NCBI RefSeq assembly: GCF_002807055.1
Contig: NZ_NIXN01000002.1
Coordinates: forward strand, 1 to 64,000
Reading direction: 5' to 3'
Length of the DNA: 64,000 nucleotides
Source of the DNA: Confluentibacter citreus
GTDB lineage: Bacteria > Bacteroidota > Bacteroidia > Flavobacteriales > Flavobacteriaceae
Shown here: one piece after another, positions 53,775-63,094 of the stretch
Position numbering within the stretch: position 1 is the first letter of the stretch
Layout of the letters: each line of letters opens with the position of its first letter
Notes under the pieces: generated by a model
Told to the model about the DNA's origin: nothing
The model's database searches: none
Seen by the model: the letters and a program-made list of their open reading frames with translations, nothing else
Made by a program: the position numbers and the translations under genes

Positions 53775-56690
53775 TTAGTCTTCTATCGCTTGGTAAATAA
53801 GGCTCTGAATATCGGTTCTAATGTTTCTCTTTAATAATAAATTATCCCCTTCTATGGGATAGGTTCTATTTGCTAAAAACACATATACAATTTCTTTTTC
53901 GGGGTCTGCCCAAGCATACGTTCCCGTAAATCCTGAATGTCCAAAACTACTCATGGAAACACATCCACAAGTGGATCCTTCACCACTTAGCTGTGGTTTA
54001 TCAAATCCCACCCCACGTCTATTCTTCTTGTCTATATAGTAGGTGGTATTAAATTTATCTACGGTTTCTGGTTTTAAATAGCGCTTACCCCCATAAAAAC
54101 CTTTCTGCAAATACATTTGCATAATTTTAGCAACATCATTGGCATTACTAAAAATACCTGCGTGTCCACCAATGCCATTCTGCATAGCTGCCCCTGCATC
54201 ATGTACATACCCTTGTACTTTTTGGTATCTATAATAATTGTCCTCTTCAGTGGGTACAATATTTGTATTACTTATTTTGTGATACGGATTATACATGGTA
54301 TAATTGGCTCCTAAAGAATGATAAAAATGGTCTTGAGTTAACTGTTCTAAAGTTCTGTCGTAATAGTTCTCAATATATTTCTTCAAAATAAAATAAGGGA
54401 AGTCGCTATAGCGGTATTCCAATTTATCCAAAAGCTTTGAATCTTTAATAATTTCTTGTATAGAATCCTGATAATCACTACGTAAAAACAAATTATTTGC
54501 CACTTCAATATTGAAATCCTTACTTAAAGTATCCCTATAATATTTCGGACTTGGCTTCTTATCGGAATCTAAAGTACGATAATAAAAAGGTTCCCATGGG
54601 CGTAATCTAGCATAATGTGACAGCATGCTTTTAATGGTAATATTATTTTTATTTGAGTTTTTATATTCAGGCAAAATTTCAGATAATTTAGTATCCAATG
54701 TAATACGCCCTTGTTCTTCAAGTTCCATAACTAGAGGTAATGTTGCCAAAATTTTTGTTAAGGAAGCAACATCATAAATATCATCAAATCCAACCTTTTC
54801 AATACCATCATAAGTATGTTTACCAAAATTTTTATTGTAAATCACTTTTCCTTTTCTAGCGATTAAAAGTTGGATACCTGGGGTCATTTTCATATCCACC
54901 GCCATTTGAGCTAGGGAATCTACTTTCTTCAGCTTTTCAGAACTCATCCCAACCCTTTCAGGAATGGTATAGCTTAAACGTTGAATAGCATTGTTGATGA
55001 TACCATCACCAACTTTAAAATGATTTCCAATGGAAACAGGCAAAGTCCCTTTTGAAGCAATGGCCCCAAAAAGCAATTGAGCTGATTTTTGTTGGGCTAT
55101 CACACTATTTTGGTAACTTACTACTATACTTTTAATATTTTCGATGGAATCTAAATCCAAAAGCGCATAGGGTTTTGTAAAAACGTCCAAAACAACCGTA
55201 TGCGATTTGGCGATTTCTTTTAACCAATTTAATTCTTCGGGCGTAAACTTATGATCTTTCCAAGGCGTACTGTTCGATTTATGAAATCCAACAATAACCG
55301 TATTATAACTACTTAATTTAATAAGTAAACTATCGATGGTTGTAGATTCAATTTGGTGAATCTTTGCATATTTTTTTAATTCATTAAAAAAAACAGAACC
55401 ATCATCGTCTCCCAATTTCACATAAGCTATGGTTTTACTTTCTAACTGACGGAAAGGCAATATTTCAGCATCATCTTTAACAACGGTAATGGCATTTTCT
55501 AGAAGTTCTTCGTAAAGAACATTATCTTTAATTCTGTTTAAATCTTCATTTAAATTATGAATTCCCACAGGCTCATATTGGTTCAATCCTACTTTGTATT
55601 TTGCTTGCAATATTTTCTTGACCGAATGTTCTAGTCGCAATTCCGTAATATCTCCATTAGTGTAGGCTTCAACAAGTTTTGAAATACCAACAGGAACATT
55701 TTCAGACATGAGCATGACATCATTGCCGGCTTTAAAAGCTGCTAAATCAACCTCGCCAGATTCATTGAAATTTGAAACACCTTTCATGTCAAGCGCATCT
55801 GTAAAAATAAGTCCTTTAAAACCCAATCTATTCTTTAATATATTAGTGACAATGTGTTCCGACAAAGAGGACGGATAGCCTTCCCTCGGCTCTAGACTTG
55901 GTACGTTTAAATGAGCCACCATAACACTTGAAAGCCCTTCTGCAATGAGTTTTCTGTATGGATACAGTTCTATTGAATCAATACGTTTCTCATCAAAATT
56001 TACAGTGGGCAAAGTTTTATGGGAATCTTGATCGGTGTCACCATGACCCGGAAAATGTTTGGCATTTGCCAATACACCTGCACTTTGCATCCCTTTCATA
56101 AAGGCTAAGGCTTTTTCGGTGACATTGTCTTTATCTTCCCCAAACGAGCGATTGCCTATAATTGGATTTTTAGGATTTGTATTAATATCCACAACGGGTG
56201 CAAAATTAAAATGCACACCTATACGCTTGTTATGTTCTCCAATTTGCCTGCCTGTTTGCTCTATAAGTTTGTTGTCTTTTATAGCGCCCAATGTCATATT
56301 CCAAGGAAACGCATATGTAGAATCTAAACGCATTTTTAAACCCCACTCGGCATCCATGCCAATTAGCATGGGTAATTTAGATATGGATTGTAATTCGTTA
56401 TTTAATTTGGCCTGTCTTACGGGGCCACCTAAGGAATAGATAATACCTCCTATATGATGATCCCGAATCAAATCAATGATTTTTTTCTTCGTTTTGTCAT
56501 CTTGATTGGACATGACCTGAACCATGAACAACTGCCCTACTTTTTCATTAAGCGACATGGATGCATAAACACTATCAACCCATTTTTGTTGTGCTATAAA
56601 ATCAACTGCTAATAATGGATTTTCAACTTTTTGGGCTGATATAGAATAGGTTATAAAAAGAAAAATTAAACCGAAAATGATTTGACGCAT
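53775..56690 (-). CDS. GH3 (NagZ-like) hydrolase fused to a serine beta-lactamase-type domain
   Basis: 971 residues with signal peptide (about 1-19). The N-terminal GH3 domain (about 30-370) holds the NagZ-type loop KHFPGHGDTDQDSH (about 210-223), whose Asp/His pair acts in catalysis. A GH3 C-terminal-like domain follows (about 390-570). The last part (about 585-971) is a class C beta-lactamase/esterase-like domain with the SxxK motif ASLTK (Ser at about 640), a YSD element in place of YxN, and HSGFTGT (about 915). This fusion occurs in Bacteroidota; the likely role is periplasmic turnover of peptidoglycan sugars and peptides. SerB lies upstream, BshA downstream on the same strand. Full length, no break. 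Confidence 0.9.
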   Translation of the reverse strand: MRQIIFGLIFLFITYSISAQKVENPLLAVDFIAQQKWVDSVYASMSLNEKVGQLFMVQVMSNQDDKTKKKIIDLIRDHHIGGIIYSLGGPVRQAKLNNELQSISKLPMLIGMDAEWGLKMRLDSTYAFPWNMTLGAIKDNKLIEQTGRQIGEHNKRIGVHFNFAPVVDINTNPKNPIIGNRSFGEDKDNVTEKALAFMKGMQSAGVLANAKHFPGHGDTDQDSHKTLPTVNFDEKRIDSIELYPYRKLIAEGLSSVMVAHLNVPSLEPREGYPSSLSEHIVTNILKNRLGFKGLIFTDALDMKGVSNFNESGEVDLAAFKAGNDVMLMSENVPVGISKLVEAYTNGDITELRLEHSVKKILQAKYKVGLNQYEPVGIHNLNEDLNRIKDNVLYEELLENAITVVKDDAEILPFRQLESKTIAYVKLGDDDGSVFFNELKKYAKIHQIESTTIDSLLIKLSSYNTVIVGFHKSNSTPWKDHKFTPEELNWLKEIAKSHTVVLDVFTKPYALLDLDSIENIKSIVVSYQNSVIAQQKSAQLLFGAIASKGTLPVSIGNHFKVGDGIINNAIQRLSYTIPERVGMSSEKLKKVDSLAQMAVDMKMTPGIQLLIARKGKVIYNKNFGKHTYDGIEKVGFDDIYDVASLTKILATLPLVMELEEQGRITLDTKLSEILPEYKNSNKNNITIKSMLSHYARLRPWEPFYYRTLDSDKKPSPKYYRDTLSKDFNIEVANNLFLRSDYQDSIQEIIKDSKLLDKLEYRYSDFPYFILKKYIENYYDRTLEQLTQDHFYHSLGANYTMYNPYHKISNTNIVPTEEDNYYRYQKVQGYVHDAGAAMQNGIGGHAGIFSNANDVAKIMQMYLQKGFYGGKRYLKPETVDKFNTTYYIDKKNRRGVGFDKPQLSGEGSTCGCVSMSSFGHSGFTGTYAWADPEKEIVYVFLANRTYPIEGDNLLLKRNIRTDIQSLIYQAIED

Positions 56691-56828
56691 ACATGGATTT
56701 GTTAAGCAGATTACTAGTGAGTATTATACACTAATAATCATGCCAAAATAAGACTTTTAAAAGAAGATAAAAAGACTTTAAGATAGATTTATAACAAGTT
56801 TGTAAACAAAACTACTGATTGTAATAAT

Positions 56829-58052
56829 CTATTCTATTAAATCTATATGCCTGTCGTGATACCCTAACAAATACAGCACACCATCTAAGCCAATGCTAGA
56901 GATGGAACTTTGCGCATTATCCTTTACCGTTGGTTTGGCGTGGAATGCAATTCCTAAGCCAGCAAGATTCAACATTGGCAAATCGTTAGCACCATCACCT
57001 ACAGCGATGGTCTGGTTAATGTGCAGACCTTCTTTTTGTGCGATTTCTTTAAGATATTCTGCTTTTTTATCGCCATCAACAATATCGCCAACGTAACCGC
57101 CAGTTAGCACACCGTCCTTAATTTCCAATTCGTTGGCATATACATAGTCTATACCCAATTCCTTTTGTAAATAATGACCGAAGTATGTAAACCCCCCTGA
57201 TAAAATGGCTGTTTTAAATCCGTAGGCTTTCAAGGTATCAATAAGCCTTCTAGCGCCTTTTGTTATAGGCAAATTGATAGCCACATCTTGAAGCACCTCT
57301 TCGCTCAACCCTTTTAAGAGTTTCATACGCCTAATAAAACTTTCCTTGAAATCTATTTCCCCTTGCATGGCGGATTCCGTGATGGCTTTGACTTCATCAC
57401 CAACGCCTGCCAATTCAGCCAATCTATCAATCACTTCGGCCTGAATTAAAGTGGAATCCATATCGAAACAAACCAAGCGCCTATTCCGTCTGTAAATATT
57501 ATCCTCTTGAAACGCAATATCCACATCTAACTCCCTAGAAATTTGCATAAATTTGGCAGTAAACTCTGTTTTATCCGTAATTTCACCTCGAATGGATAAT
57601 TGTATACAAGCTCTTGGATAATCTTCTTTTTTTAATAGAGATATACGTCCTGTAAGTCGGATTATAGAATCTATATTTAAGTTTTTCTCTGAAATGACTT
57701 TTGTGACTTCCGATATTTGCTTGGCCGCCAATTTTTCACCTAAGATGGTAATGATATATCGGTTTTTACCTTGCAAGCCAACCCAATTTTCATAGTCTTC
57801 AAGTGAAATGGGTGTAAACTTAGCAGTGATACCAAGTTCATAAGATTTAAAAAGCAAGTCTTTTAAAACTGCTGCTGAATCTGCTCCTGCTTGAATCTCA
57901 AATAACATCCCTAAAGATAAGGTGTCATGAATGTTTGCTTGTCCGATATCTAATATTTTGGCCCCATATTCTGCCAAAACACCAGTTAAAGCAGAGGTTA
58001 AGCCCGGTTTATCTTGTCCTGAAATATTTAATAAAATAATTTCATTCGCCAT
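56829..58052 (-). CDS. serB: Phosphoserine phosphatase with ACT-type N-terminal region
   Basis: 407 residues. The N-terminal ~170 residues contain two ACT-like modules (ILLNISGQDKPGLTSALTGV and NRYIITILGEKLAAKQISEV). A HAD phosphatase domain follows: motif I FDMDSTLIQAE (about 195), motif II ILSGGFTYFG, motif III VGDGANDLPML (about 345). It dephosphorylates 3-phosphoserine, the last step of serine synthesis. The ACT part suggests allosteric control by serine, but the ligand is inferred from the family. No other ser gene is in the window. Confidence 0.93.
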   Translation of the reverse strand: MANEIILLNISGQDKPGLTSALTGVLAEYGAKILDIGQANIHDTLSLGMLFEIQAGADSAAVLKDLLFKSYELGITAKFTPISLEDYENWVGLQGKNRYIITILGEKLAAKQISEVTKVISEKNLNIDSIIRLTGRISLLKKEDYPRACIQLSIRGEITDKTEFTAKFMQISRELDVDIAFQEDNIYRRNRRLVCFDMDSTLIQAEVIDRLAELAGVGDEVKAITESAMQGEIDFKESFIRRMKLLKGLSEEVLQDVAINLPITKGARRLIDTLKAYGFKTAILSGGFTYFGHYLQKELGIDYVYANELEIKDGVLTGGYVGDIVDGDKKAEYLKEIAQKEGLHINQTIAVGDGANDLPMLNLAGLGIAFHAKPTVKDNAQSSISSIGLDGVLYLLGYHDRHIDLIE

Positions 58053-58149
58053 AATTCTATATTTTCGATTTTTTGCAAGCCGTAAAATTCATTATTCTAT
58101 TTGATATATGAAAGTTTTTTTTAGGTTAAAAAAACAAGATAAATATAAC

Positions 58150-58635
58150 CTATTTAATAAATCTACTGTGCCAACTTTCGCTTGCTGGTACCTCCCAGTT
58201 TTCGTTGAATTCTGCTATACTGGTCACTAAATTATTAAAAACAATGGTGTTTTTTGAAATGGCTTTTTCTTTAGCCATTTTTTTAAAATCAAGAAGTGTT
58301 TTGTATGCTATAAAATCGCCTTGTTTATAAGATACATTCATTTTATCCATCAAATCCACTTGATATTCTTTTTCCAATTGTTGAATAAAATGAACAGAGG
58401 CGTCGATGGAACATCCTGAAGCTTTATTTAAGTTCTGATTTAATCCTATTACAATAAAACGCTTATATTTAATAAGATAACCTGCCTGTAAATCACTGCC
58501 ATGCACCGTCCAGTTTTCTATAAAAACATCTAGCTTAGATTGAATTTCTTCAAGTTCTTGTTCTGTAAAAGAACGGTTAGCTTGGTAAATCCAAACACGT
58601 GATTCTTCTGGTAATGTATTGAAATCTACTAACAT
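58150..58635 (-). CDS. Conserved Bacteroidota protein of unknown function (often mislabelled ABC ATPase)
   Basis: 161 residues, soluble, no Walker A, signature or other ATPase motif. It starts MLVDFNTLPEESRVWIYQAN and contains WTVHGSDLQAGYLIKYKRFIV, GCSIDASVHFIQQLEKEY and a helical tail ending in ESWHSRFIK. The conserved Cys-Ser-Ile-Asp and His-Gly-Ser sites suggest a functional pocket. Homologues next to the Fe-S pair are often called 'ABC transporter ATPase' in databases; nothing in the sequence supports that. It is the fifth gene of the amidase-MCE-Fe-S block. Confidence 0.75.
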   Translation of the reverse strand: MLVDFNTLPEESRVWIYQANRSFTEQELEEIQSKLDVFIENWTVHGSDLQAGYLIKYKRFIVIGLNQNLNKASGCSIDASVHFIQQLEKEYQVDLMDKMNVSYKQGDFIAYKTLLDFKKMAKEKAISKNTIVFNNLVTSIAEFNENWEVPASESWHSRFIK

Positions 58636-58703
58636 GAATATGATTTACGGTTTTTGATTTTTGATTTACGACTTTTGATTAACACGGAGAGCAATTAATG
58701 AAC

Positions 58704-59495
58704 TTACAAGTCTTGAGCATTAGCAATAAGTTCAGCAATATCCATAATGGCAACATCGCCTTCCTTATCTTTAGATTTCACCCCATCGGTCATCATGGTG
58801 TTACAAAATGGACACCCTGCCGCTATGATTTCCGGTTTTACTTCCAAAGCCTGTTCGGTACGCTCAATATTAACCTCCTTATTACCTTTTTCGGCTTCCT
58901 TAAACATTTGCGCACCTCCCGCTCCACAACATAAACCCGTACGTTTGCAATTTTTCATTTCCACCAATTCGGCTTCCAACTTTCTAATTAAATTGCGAGG
59001 TGCTTCATATACATTGTTGGCACGACCTAGATAACATGGGTCATGAAAGGTAATCCTTTTTCCTTTAAATTGCCCACCTTCAATTGTTAAACGTCCCTCG
59101 TCTAACAAGGCTTTTAAAAATTGGGTGTGATGCATTACTTCATAATTGCCACCCAATCCAGGGTATTCATTCTTTATGGTGTTGAAGCAATGCGGACAAG
59201 CAGTTACTATTTTCTTAATTTCATAAGCATTAAGCACTTCAATATTGGTTACAGCTTGCATTTGAAATAAAAATTCGTTGCCAGCTCGTTTTGCTGGGTC
59301 TCCGGTACAGCTTTCCTCAGTTCCCAACACGGCAAATTCAACCTTCGCTTTATTCAATAATTTAACAAAGGCTTTCGTTATTTTTTTGGCCCTATCATCA
59401 AAACTACCAGCGCAACCGACCCAAAATAATACTTCGGGCTGTTTGCCTTGAGCCATAAATTCTGCCATAGTAGGCACGTTTAGTAATTCGCTCAT
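58704..59495 (-). CDS. CCG-domain Fe-S protein (heterodisulfide-reductase HdrB-like)
   Basis: 263 residues. Two CCG-type cysteine-rich units: the second is complete (Cys of HDPCYLGR, LCCGAGGAQMF at about 185, GCPFC at about 227); the first is partly degenerate (VGCAGSFD, EESCTGD, ACPHC at about 102). CCG units bind iron-sulfur clusters in HdrB, GlpC and LutA-like proteins. It starts 8 bases after the membrane-bound Fe-S protein, so the two probably form one redox complex that passes electrons between a quinone-side membrane part and an unknown substrate. Substrate not known. Confidence 0.88.
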   Translation of the reverse strand: MSELLNVPTMAEFMAQGKQPEVLFWVGCAGSFDDRAKKITKAFVKLLNKAKVEFAVLGTEESCTGDPAKRAGNEFLFQMQAVTNIEVLNAYEIKKIVTACPHCFNTIKNEYPGLGGNYEVMHHTQFLKALLDEGRLTIEGGQFKGKRITFHDPCYLGRANNVYEAPRNLIRKLEAELVEMKNCKRTGLCCGAGGAQMFKEAEKGNKEVNIERTEQALEVKPEIIAAGCPFCNTMMTDGVKSKDKEGDVAIMDIAELIANAQDL

Positions 59496-59503
59496 GAGTT
59501 AAA

Positions 59504-60811
59504 TTATTCGTTTTTCCAATTTAGCCTGTCCATTTGATTGTATGGCCAAGGCGCACCATTATTTTCTATATTGTTCATCATGTTGTTTAGCTCTGCTGGA
59601 GCAGCTGACTGTTCCATGACTAAATAACGACGCATATCCATAATAATTGACAACGGATTGATACTTACCGGACAAGCTTCCACGCAGGCGTTGCAAGACG
59701 TGCACGCCCACAATTCTTCCCTAGTTATATAATTGTCCAACAATTGCTTACCGTCGTCTTTAAAAATGCCTTTGTTTAAATCTATATTTTTACCCACTTC
59801 CTCTAAACGGTCTCGGGTATCCATCATGATTTTTCTTGGAGACAATTTTTTACCTGTTTGATTTGCTGGACACTCACTGGTACAACGTCCACATTCGGTA
59901 CATGTATAAGCATTCAATAATTGCACCCAATTTAAGTCTTGCACATCACTGGCACCAAACTTGGCTGGAACGTTCGTTTCCGAACCTTCAGCAGGTACAG
60001 CAAATGGATCTACATTAGGATCCATCATCAACCGTACTTCTTTGGTAACAGCTTCTAAATTATTGAATTGCCCTTGTGGTTTTAAACTACCATAATACGT
60101 ATTAGGAAATGCCAATAAAATATGAAGATGTTTTGAAAAGTATAAATAATTTAAGAAAGCCAAAATGCCTAAAATGTGCAGCCACCATGCTGTTCTTTCA
60201 ATAACATGAAGCGTGCTTTCTGATAGTGAACCAAACCAAGGCGCTATAAATTGACTGATGACGTTTCCCGAATTCATGTCTTGAAAATGAACATCGGTAG
60301 CGTTCATGACCAAAAACAAGGTCATTAAAACCATTTCGAAATATAAAATGATATTGGCATCGCTTTTTGGCCAAGTGGTCATTTCTGATTTCCAGAAACG
60401 TTTCAATTTTATAACATTCCTTCTAATCCAAAAAATAATGACGGAAGCAAATACTAAAAGTGCTAAAATCTCAAAAGCACCAATTAAAACTCCATAGGGT
60501 TTTCCTATTGCCGAGAATATGCGATGTGTACCAAAAATGCCATCAATGATTATTTCTAAGACTTCAATATTGATAATTACAAATCCCACATAAACAACAA
60601 TGTGCAAAAATCCAGAAATGGGTCTATGCATCATTTTAGTTTGCCCGAGTGCAATCATCGCCATGTTTTTCCATCGCTGAGATGTATTATCACTGACATC
60701 AACATCATGACCCAGCTTTATATTCCGAACTAGTTTTTTTACGTTTTTCGCAAAATAACCTATACCAATAATGAGTGCAATGACAAATACTATGTTGGGT
60801 AAATAATGCAT
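59504..60811 (-). CDS. Membrane 4Fe-4S dicluster protein (NarI/HdrC-like fusion)
   Basis: 435 residues. The first ~245 residues hold about five transmembrane helices, with His residues that could bind heme in a NarI-like cytochrome b unit (HRPISGFLHIVVYVGFVIIN). The cytoplasmic C-terminus carries two [4Fe-4S] motifs, CTECGRCTSECP (about 304) and CTSCNACVEACP (about 367). Together with the CCG protein encoded just downstream it resembles HdrC/HdrB-type or quinone-linked oxidoreductase modules; in flavobacteria these two genes keep a fixed place after the MCE gene. Exact electron donor and acceptor unknown. Starts 6 bases after the MCE stop. Confidence 0.88.
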   Translation of the reverse strand: MHYLPNIVFVIALIIGIGYFAKNVKKLVRNIKLGHDVDVSDNTSQRWKNMAMIALGQTKMMHRPISGFLHIVVYVGFVIINIEVLEIIIDGIFGTHRIFSAIGKPYGVLIGAFEILALLVFASVIIFWIRRNVIKLKRFWKSEMTTWPKSDANIILYFEMVLMTLFLVMNATDVHFQDMNSGNVISQFIAPWFGSLSESTLHVIERTAWWLHILGILAFLNYLYFSKHLHILLAFPNTYYGSLKPQGQFNNLEAVTKEVRLMMDPNVDPFAVPAEGSETNVPAKFGASDVQDLNWVQLLNAYTCTECGRCTSECPANQTGKKLSPRKIMMDTRDRLEEVGKNIDLNKGIFKDDGKQLLDNYITREELWACTSCNACVEACPVSINPLSIIMDMRRYLVMEQSAAPAELNNMMNNIENNGAPWPYNQMDRLNWKNE

Positions 60812-60817
60812 AAATGC

Positions 60818-61759
60818 TTAGTTAGCTAACTCCTCTTCTGAATAAGGTATTTCCTTTTTTGATAGAATTCTAAAATAGCGTTTAGGGTGAAGCTTAATAT
60901 CCCTTAACAACTCTTCCATTTCTTTTGAAGCGCCTTTTAAATTGTTATATAAGGCGTCGTCTTTTAACAGTTTTCCCATTGAGCCTTCGCCCTTTTCAAT
61001 CGTCGCTAAAACGGTATTTAAACTTGTAATTGTTTTATTTAAAGTCTCTACGGTGCTGCCTAGTTTGGCATCTTTTAATTCTGTTGTTAAAAGCGATAAA
61101 TTCGCGCTAGTGGTTTTAAAGTTTTCAAGTATGACAGCTATGTTCTCATCATTTTTAGAAATCAGACCATTTGCTGAGGAAGATAATTGCTTAAATCCTT
61201 TTAATGTTGAATTTAATTCGGCAATCGTTCTTTTTAATCCTTCTTCAGAATCATCTATAACTATTTTGTTTAGATTGTTGATAAGCGAATCTGTTGATCT
61301 TAAAGTAATATCCAAGTTATCACTGATTCCTGAAAAGTTTTTTGTCAGACTCGTAATGAGTCCTGGCTCTACTTCCGATTGAAGCATATCTCCATATTTA
61401 GCGACTTCACCTTCATAACTATTGATAATAGCTAAACCATTGCCCCCCATTAAACCGGTTTCATACATGCGTACCGTACTGCTTTTTGAAAACTTAAGTT
61501 TATCGTTTACAGTAAACGATACGATGGTTTTCCCACTTTCGTAATCGTATTTTATATCCTGAATTTTACCTACAACATTCCCGTTTACGGTAACGGTAGA
61601 GGCTTTCGTTAAGGCATTGTAATCAAACTGGGTATAATATACATCTGTTGATTCAAATAAGTTTTTGCCTTTTAAATAATTGAATCCAAAAATAAATAGG
61701 GCAATTCCTAAAATAACTAGTATAGCGGTTTTTACTTCTTTTGATATTTTCAAAATCAT
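60818..61759 (-). CDS. MCE (MlaD)-domain lipid transport protein
   Basis: 313 residues. One N-terminal transmembrane helix (about 12-31), then an MCE domain (about 38-115, VYYTQFDYNALTKASTVTVNGNVVGKI, with the central loop MYETGLMGGNGLAIINS), then a long helical region (about 140-285), as in single-MCE proteins that form hexameric tunnels in the periplasm. It probably helps move lipids between inner and outer membranes, with an ATPase and permease encoded elsewhere (none here). It lies between the amidase and Fe-S genes, with gaps of 46 and 6 bases. Confidence 0.9.
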   Translation of the reverse strand: MILKISKEVKTAILVILGIALFIFGFNYLKGKNLFESTDVYYTQFDYNALTKASTVTVNGNVVGKIQDIKYDYESGKTIVSFTVNDKLKFSKSSTVRMYETGLMGGNGLAIINSYEGEVAKYGDMLQSEVEPGLITSLTKNFSGISDNLDITLRSTDSLINNLNKIVIDDSEEGLKRTIAELNSTLKGFKQLSSSANGLISKNDENIAVILENFKTTSANLSLLTTELKDAKLGSTVETLNKTITSLNTVLATIEKGEGSMGKLLKDDALYNNLKGASKEMEELLRDIKLHPKRYFRILSKKEIPYSEEELAN

Positions 61760-61805
61760 AGGGGTTTAGATGCACAAATTTAAAATAAATTTAAAAAGAA
61801 TGCCT

Positions 61806-62933
61806 TTAATTAGCTGTTGTTTTTAATGCATCGGATAATGGAATTTTTTTTCCCTGTTTAAAGGCCACAATAAAACAGGAGGTGTAACCTTTGCTTTTGG
61901 CTTCATCTTCAAGCTTTCTAATAACATCATAATCCGAAGTAAGCCCATAAAAATATTTATACAACCCATCTTCCTTAACTTTAGAGACAGCTTCCAATCC
62001 TTTAAAATTATAAGGTTTTGTGATTAAATCCTTAGAACTGGCAGCAATTTGGACTTTAAATTCTATATCAGGACTAATGGCATTGGTTGATGTTATTTCG
62101 GGTGTTTCTGCATCTTCTAGATGTTCGTCTATGAGTCCACTACCCTCTACATTTAAATCTAAAGACTTTTTATATTTTAATATGGCATCGGCAATCGATA
62201 ATGACATATCATTTTGACCTTTTTTTGAATTTAGATAAGCACCTTCAGCAGTATTTGTTAAAAATCCAAGTTCAACCAAAACACTAGGCATAACGGTTTG
62301 GTGTAACACTATCAAACCTGCCTGTTTTACTTTTCTGTTAGTTCGTTTTAGTTTATTAGTAAAATTATCTTGAATCAGGCTAGCCAATAATATACTTTGG
62401 TCTAAATATTCTTCTTGCCCTAATATGATACTTATGGCAGATTCTGGTGAATTAGGGTCAAAACCAGCATATTTACTTTCATGGTCACTCTCCATGAAAA
62501 TTACGGCATTCTCTTTTTTTGCAACTTCAAAATTTGTTTGGTTCTTATGGATACCCAAAACAAAAGTCTCAGTACCATAAGCTTGAGATTTATGTGCATT
62601 ACAATGAACAGAAACAAACAAATCTGCATTCGCTTTATTGGCTATTTTTCCCCTTTCAAATAAATCAACAAACACATCTGTTTTACGCGTATAGACAACT
62701 TTGATGTTTGGATTCTTCTCCAGTTCTTCTCCAATTCTAAGCACAACATTTAAAGCAATGTCTTTTTCCCTATAGCCATTGCCCAAGTTTCCAGGGTCTC
62801 TTCCACCATGACCTGCATCCAGAACAACAACAAACTTGTCGGATTTATTTTGTTCATTATCATCATCAACAAATGACGATAATGTTAATACGGCTATAAA
62901 GAATACTAAAATGGATAAACTTTTCGTTCTCAT
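61806..62933 (-). CDS. N-acetylmuramoyl-L-alanine amidase (AmiC-like) with SPOR-like tail
   Basis: 375 residues. Signal peptide (about 1-21), then an Amidase_3 domain (about 32-245) with zinc-binding VVLDAGHGGRDPG and SVHCNAHKS and the catalytic Glu in VLVELGFLTN. A flexible Asp/Glu-rich linker leads to a ~80-residue C-terminal domain (FKVQIAASSKDL ... YTSCFIVAFKQGKKIPL) similar to SPOR domains, which bind peptide-free glycan at division sites. It cleaves the muramoyl-peptide bond during cell separation. It is divergent from lptD and leads the MCE/Fe-S operon. Confidence 0.92.
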   Translation of the reverse strand: MRTKSLSILVFFIAVLTLSSFVDDDNEQNKSDKFVVVLDAGHGGRDPGNLGNGYREKDIALNVVLRIGEELEKNPNIKVVYTRKTDVFVDLFERGKIANKANADLFVSVHCNAHKSQAYGTETFVLGIHKNQTNFEVAKKENAVIFMESDHESKYAGFDPNSPESAISIILGQEEYLDQSILLASLIQDNFTNKLKRTNRKVKQAGLIVLHQTVMPSVLVELGFLTNTAEGAYLNSKKGQNDMSLSIADAILKYKKSLDLNVEGSGLIDEHLEDAETPEITSTNAISPDIEFKVQIAASSKDLITKPYNFKGLEAVSKVKEDGLYKYFYGLTSDYDVIRKLEDEAKSKGYTSCFIVAFKQGKKIPLSDALKTTAN

Positions 62934-63038
62934 ATGGATTTTAACGACTAAAAATGCAACTTATTACTCAATGGATTTAAGCTTAAATTTAATTTAATTT
63001 TTTGTTCAATAATTAAATTAATCACAGAAAAATATATG

Positions 63039-63046
63039 TAATTTTG
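63039..63046 (+). promoter_or_regulatory. -7 promoter box of lptD
   Basis: TAATTTTG matches TAnnTTTG, with no well-placed -33 element. A transcript from here would begin near 63052, which excludes the TTG at 63044 as a start and favours TTG 63095. Confidence 0.4.
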
Positions 63047-63094
63047 GCTTTTCAAAAACCGAGCCATACTTTTACAAAAATACATTTAAAAGCG

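Noticed and set aside
58637-58682. Repeated TTTTTGATTT motifs before the unknown 161-residue gene as an operator
   Set aside because: Low-complexity AT sequence without symmetry; likely simple repeat slippage.
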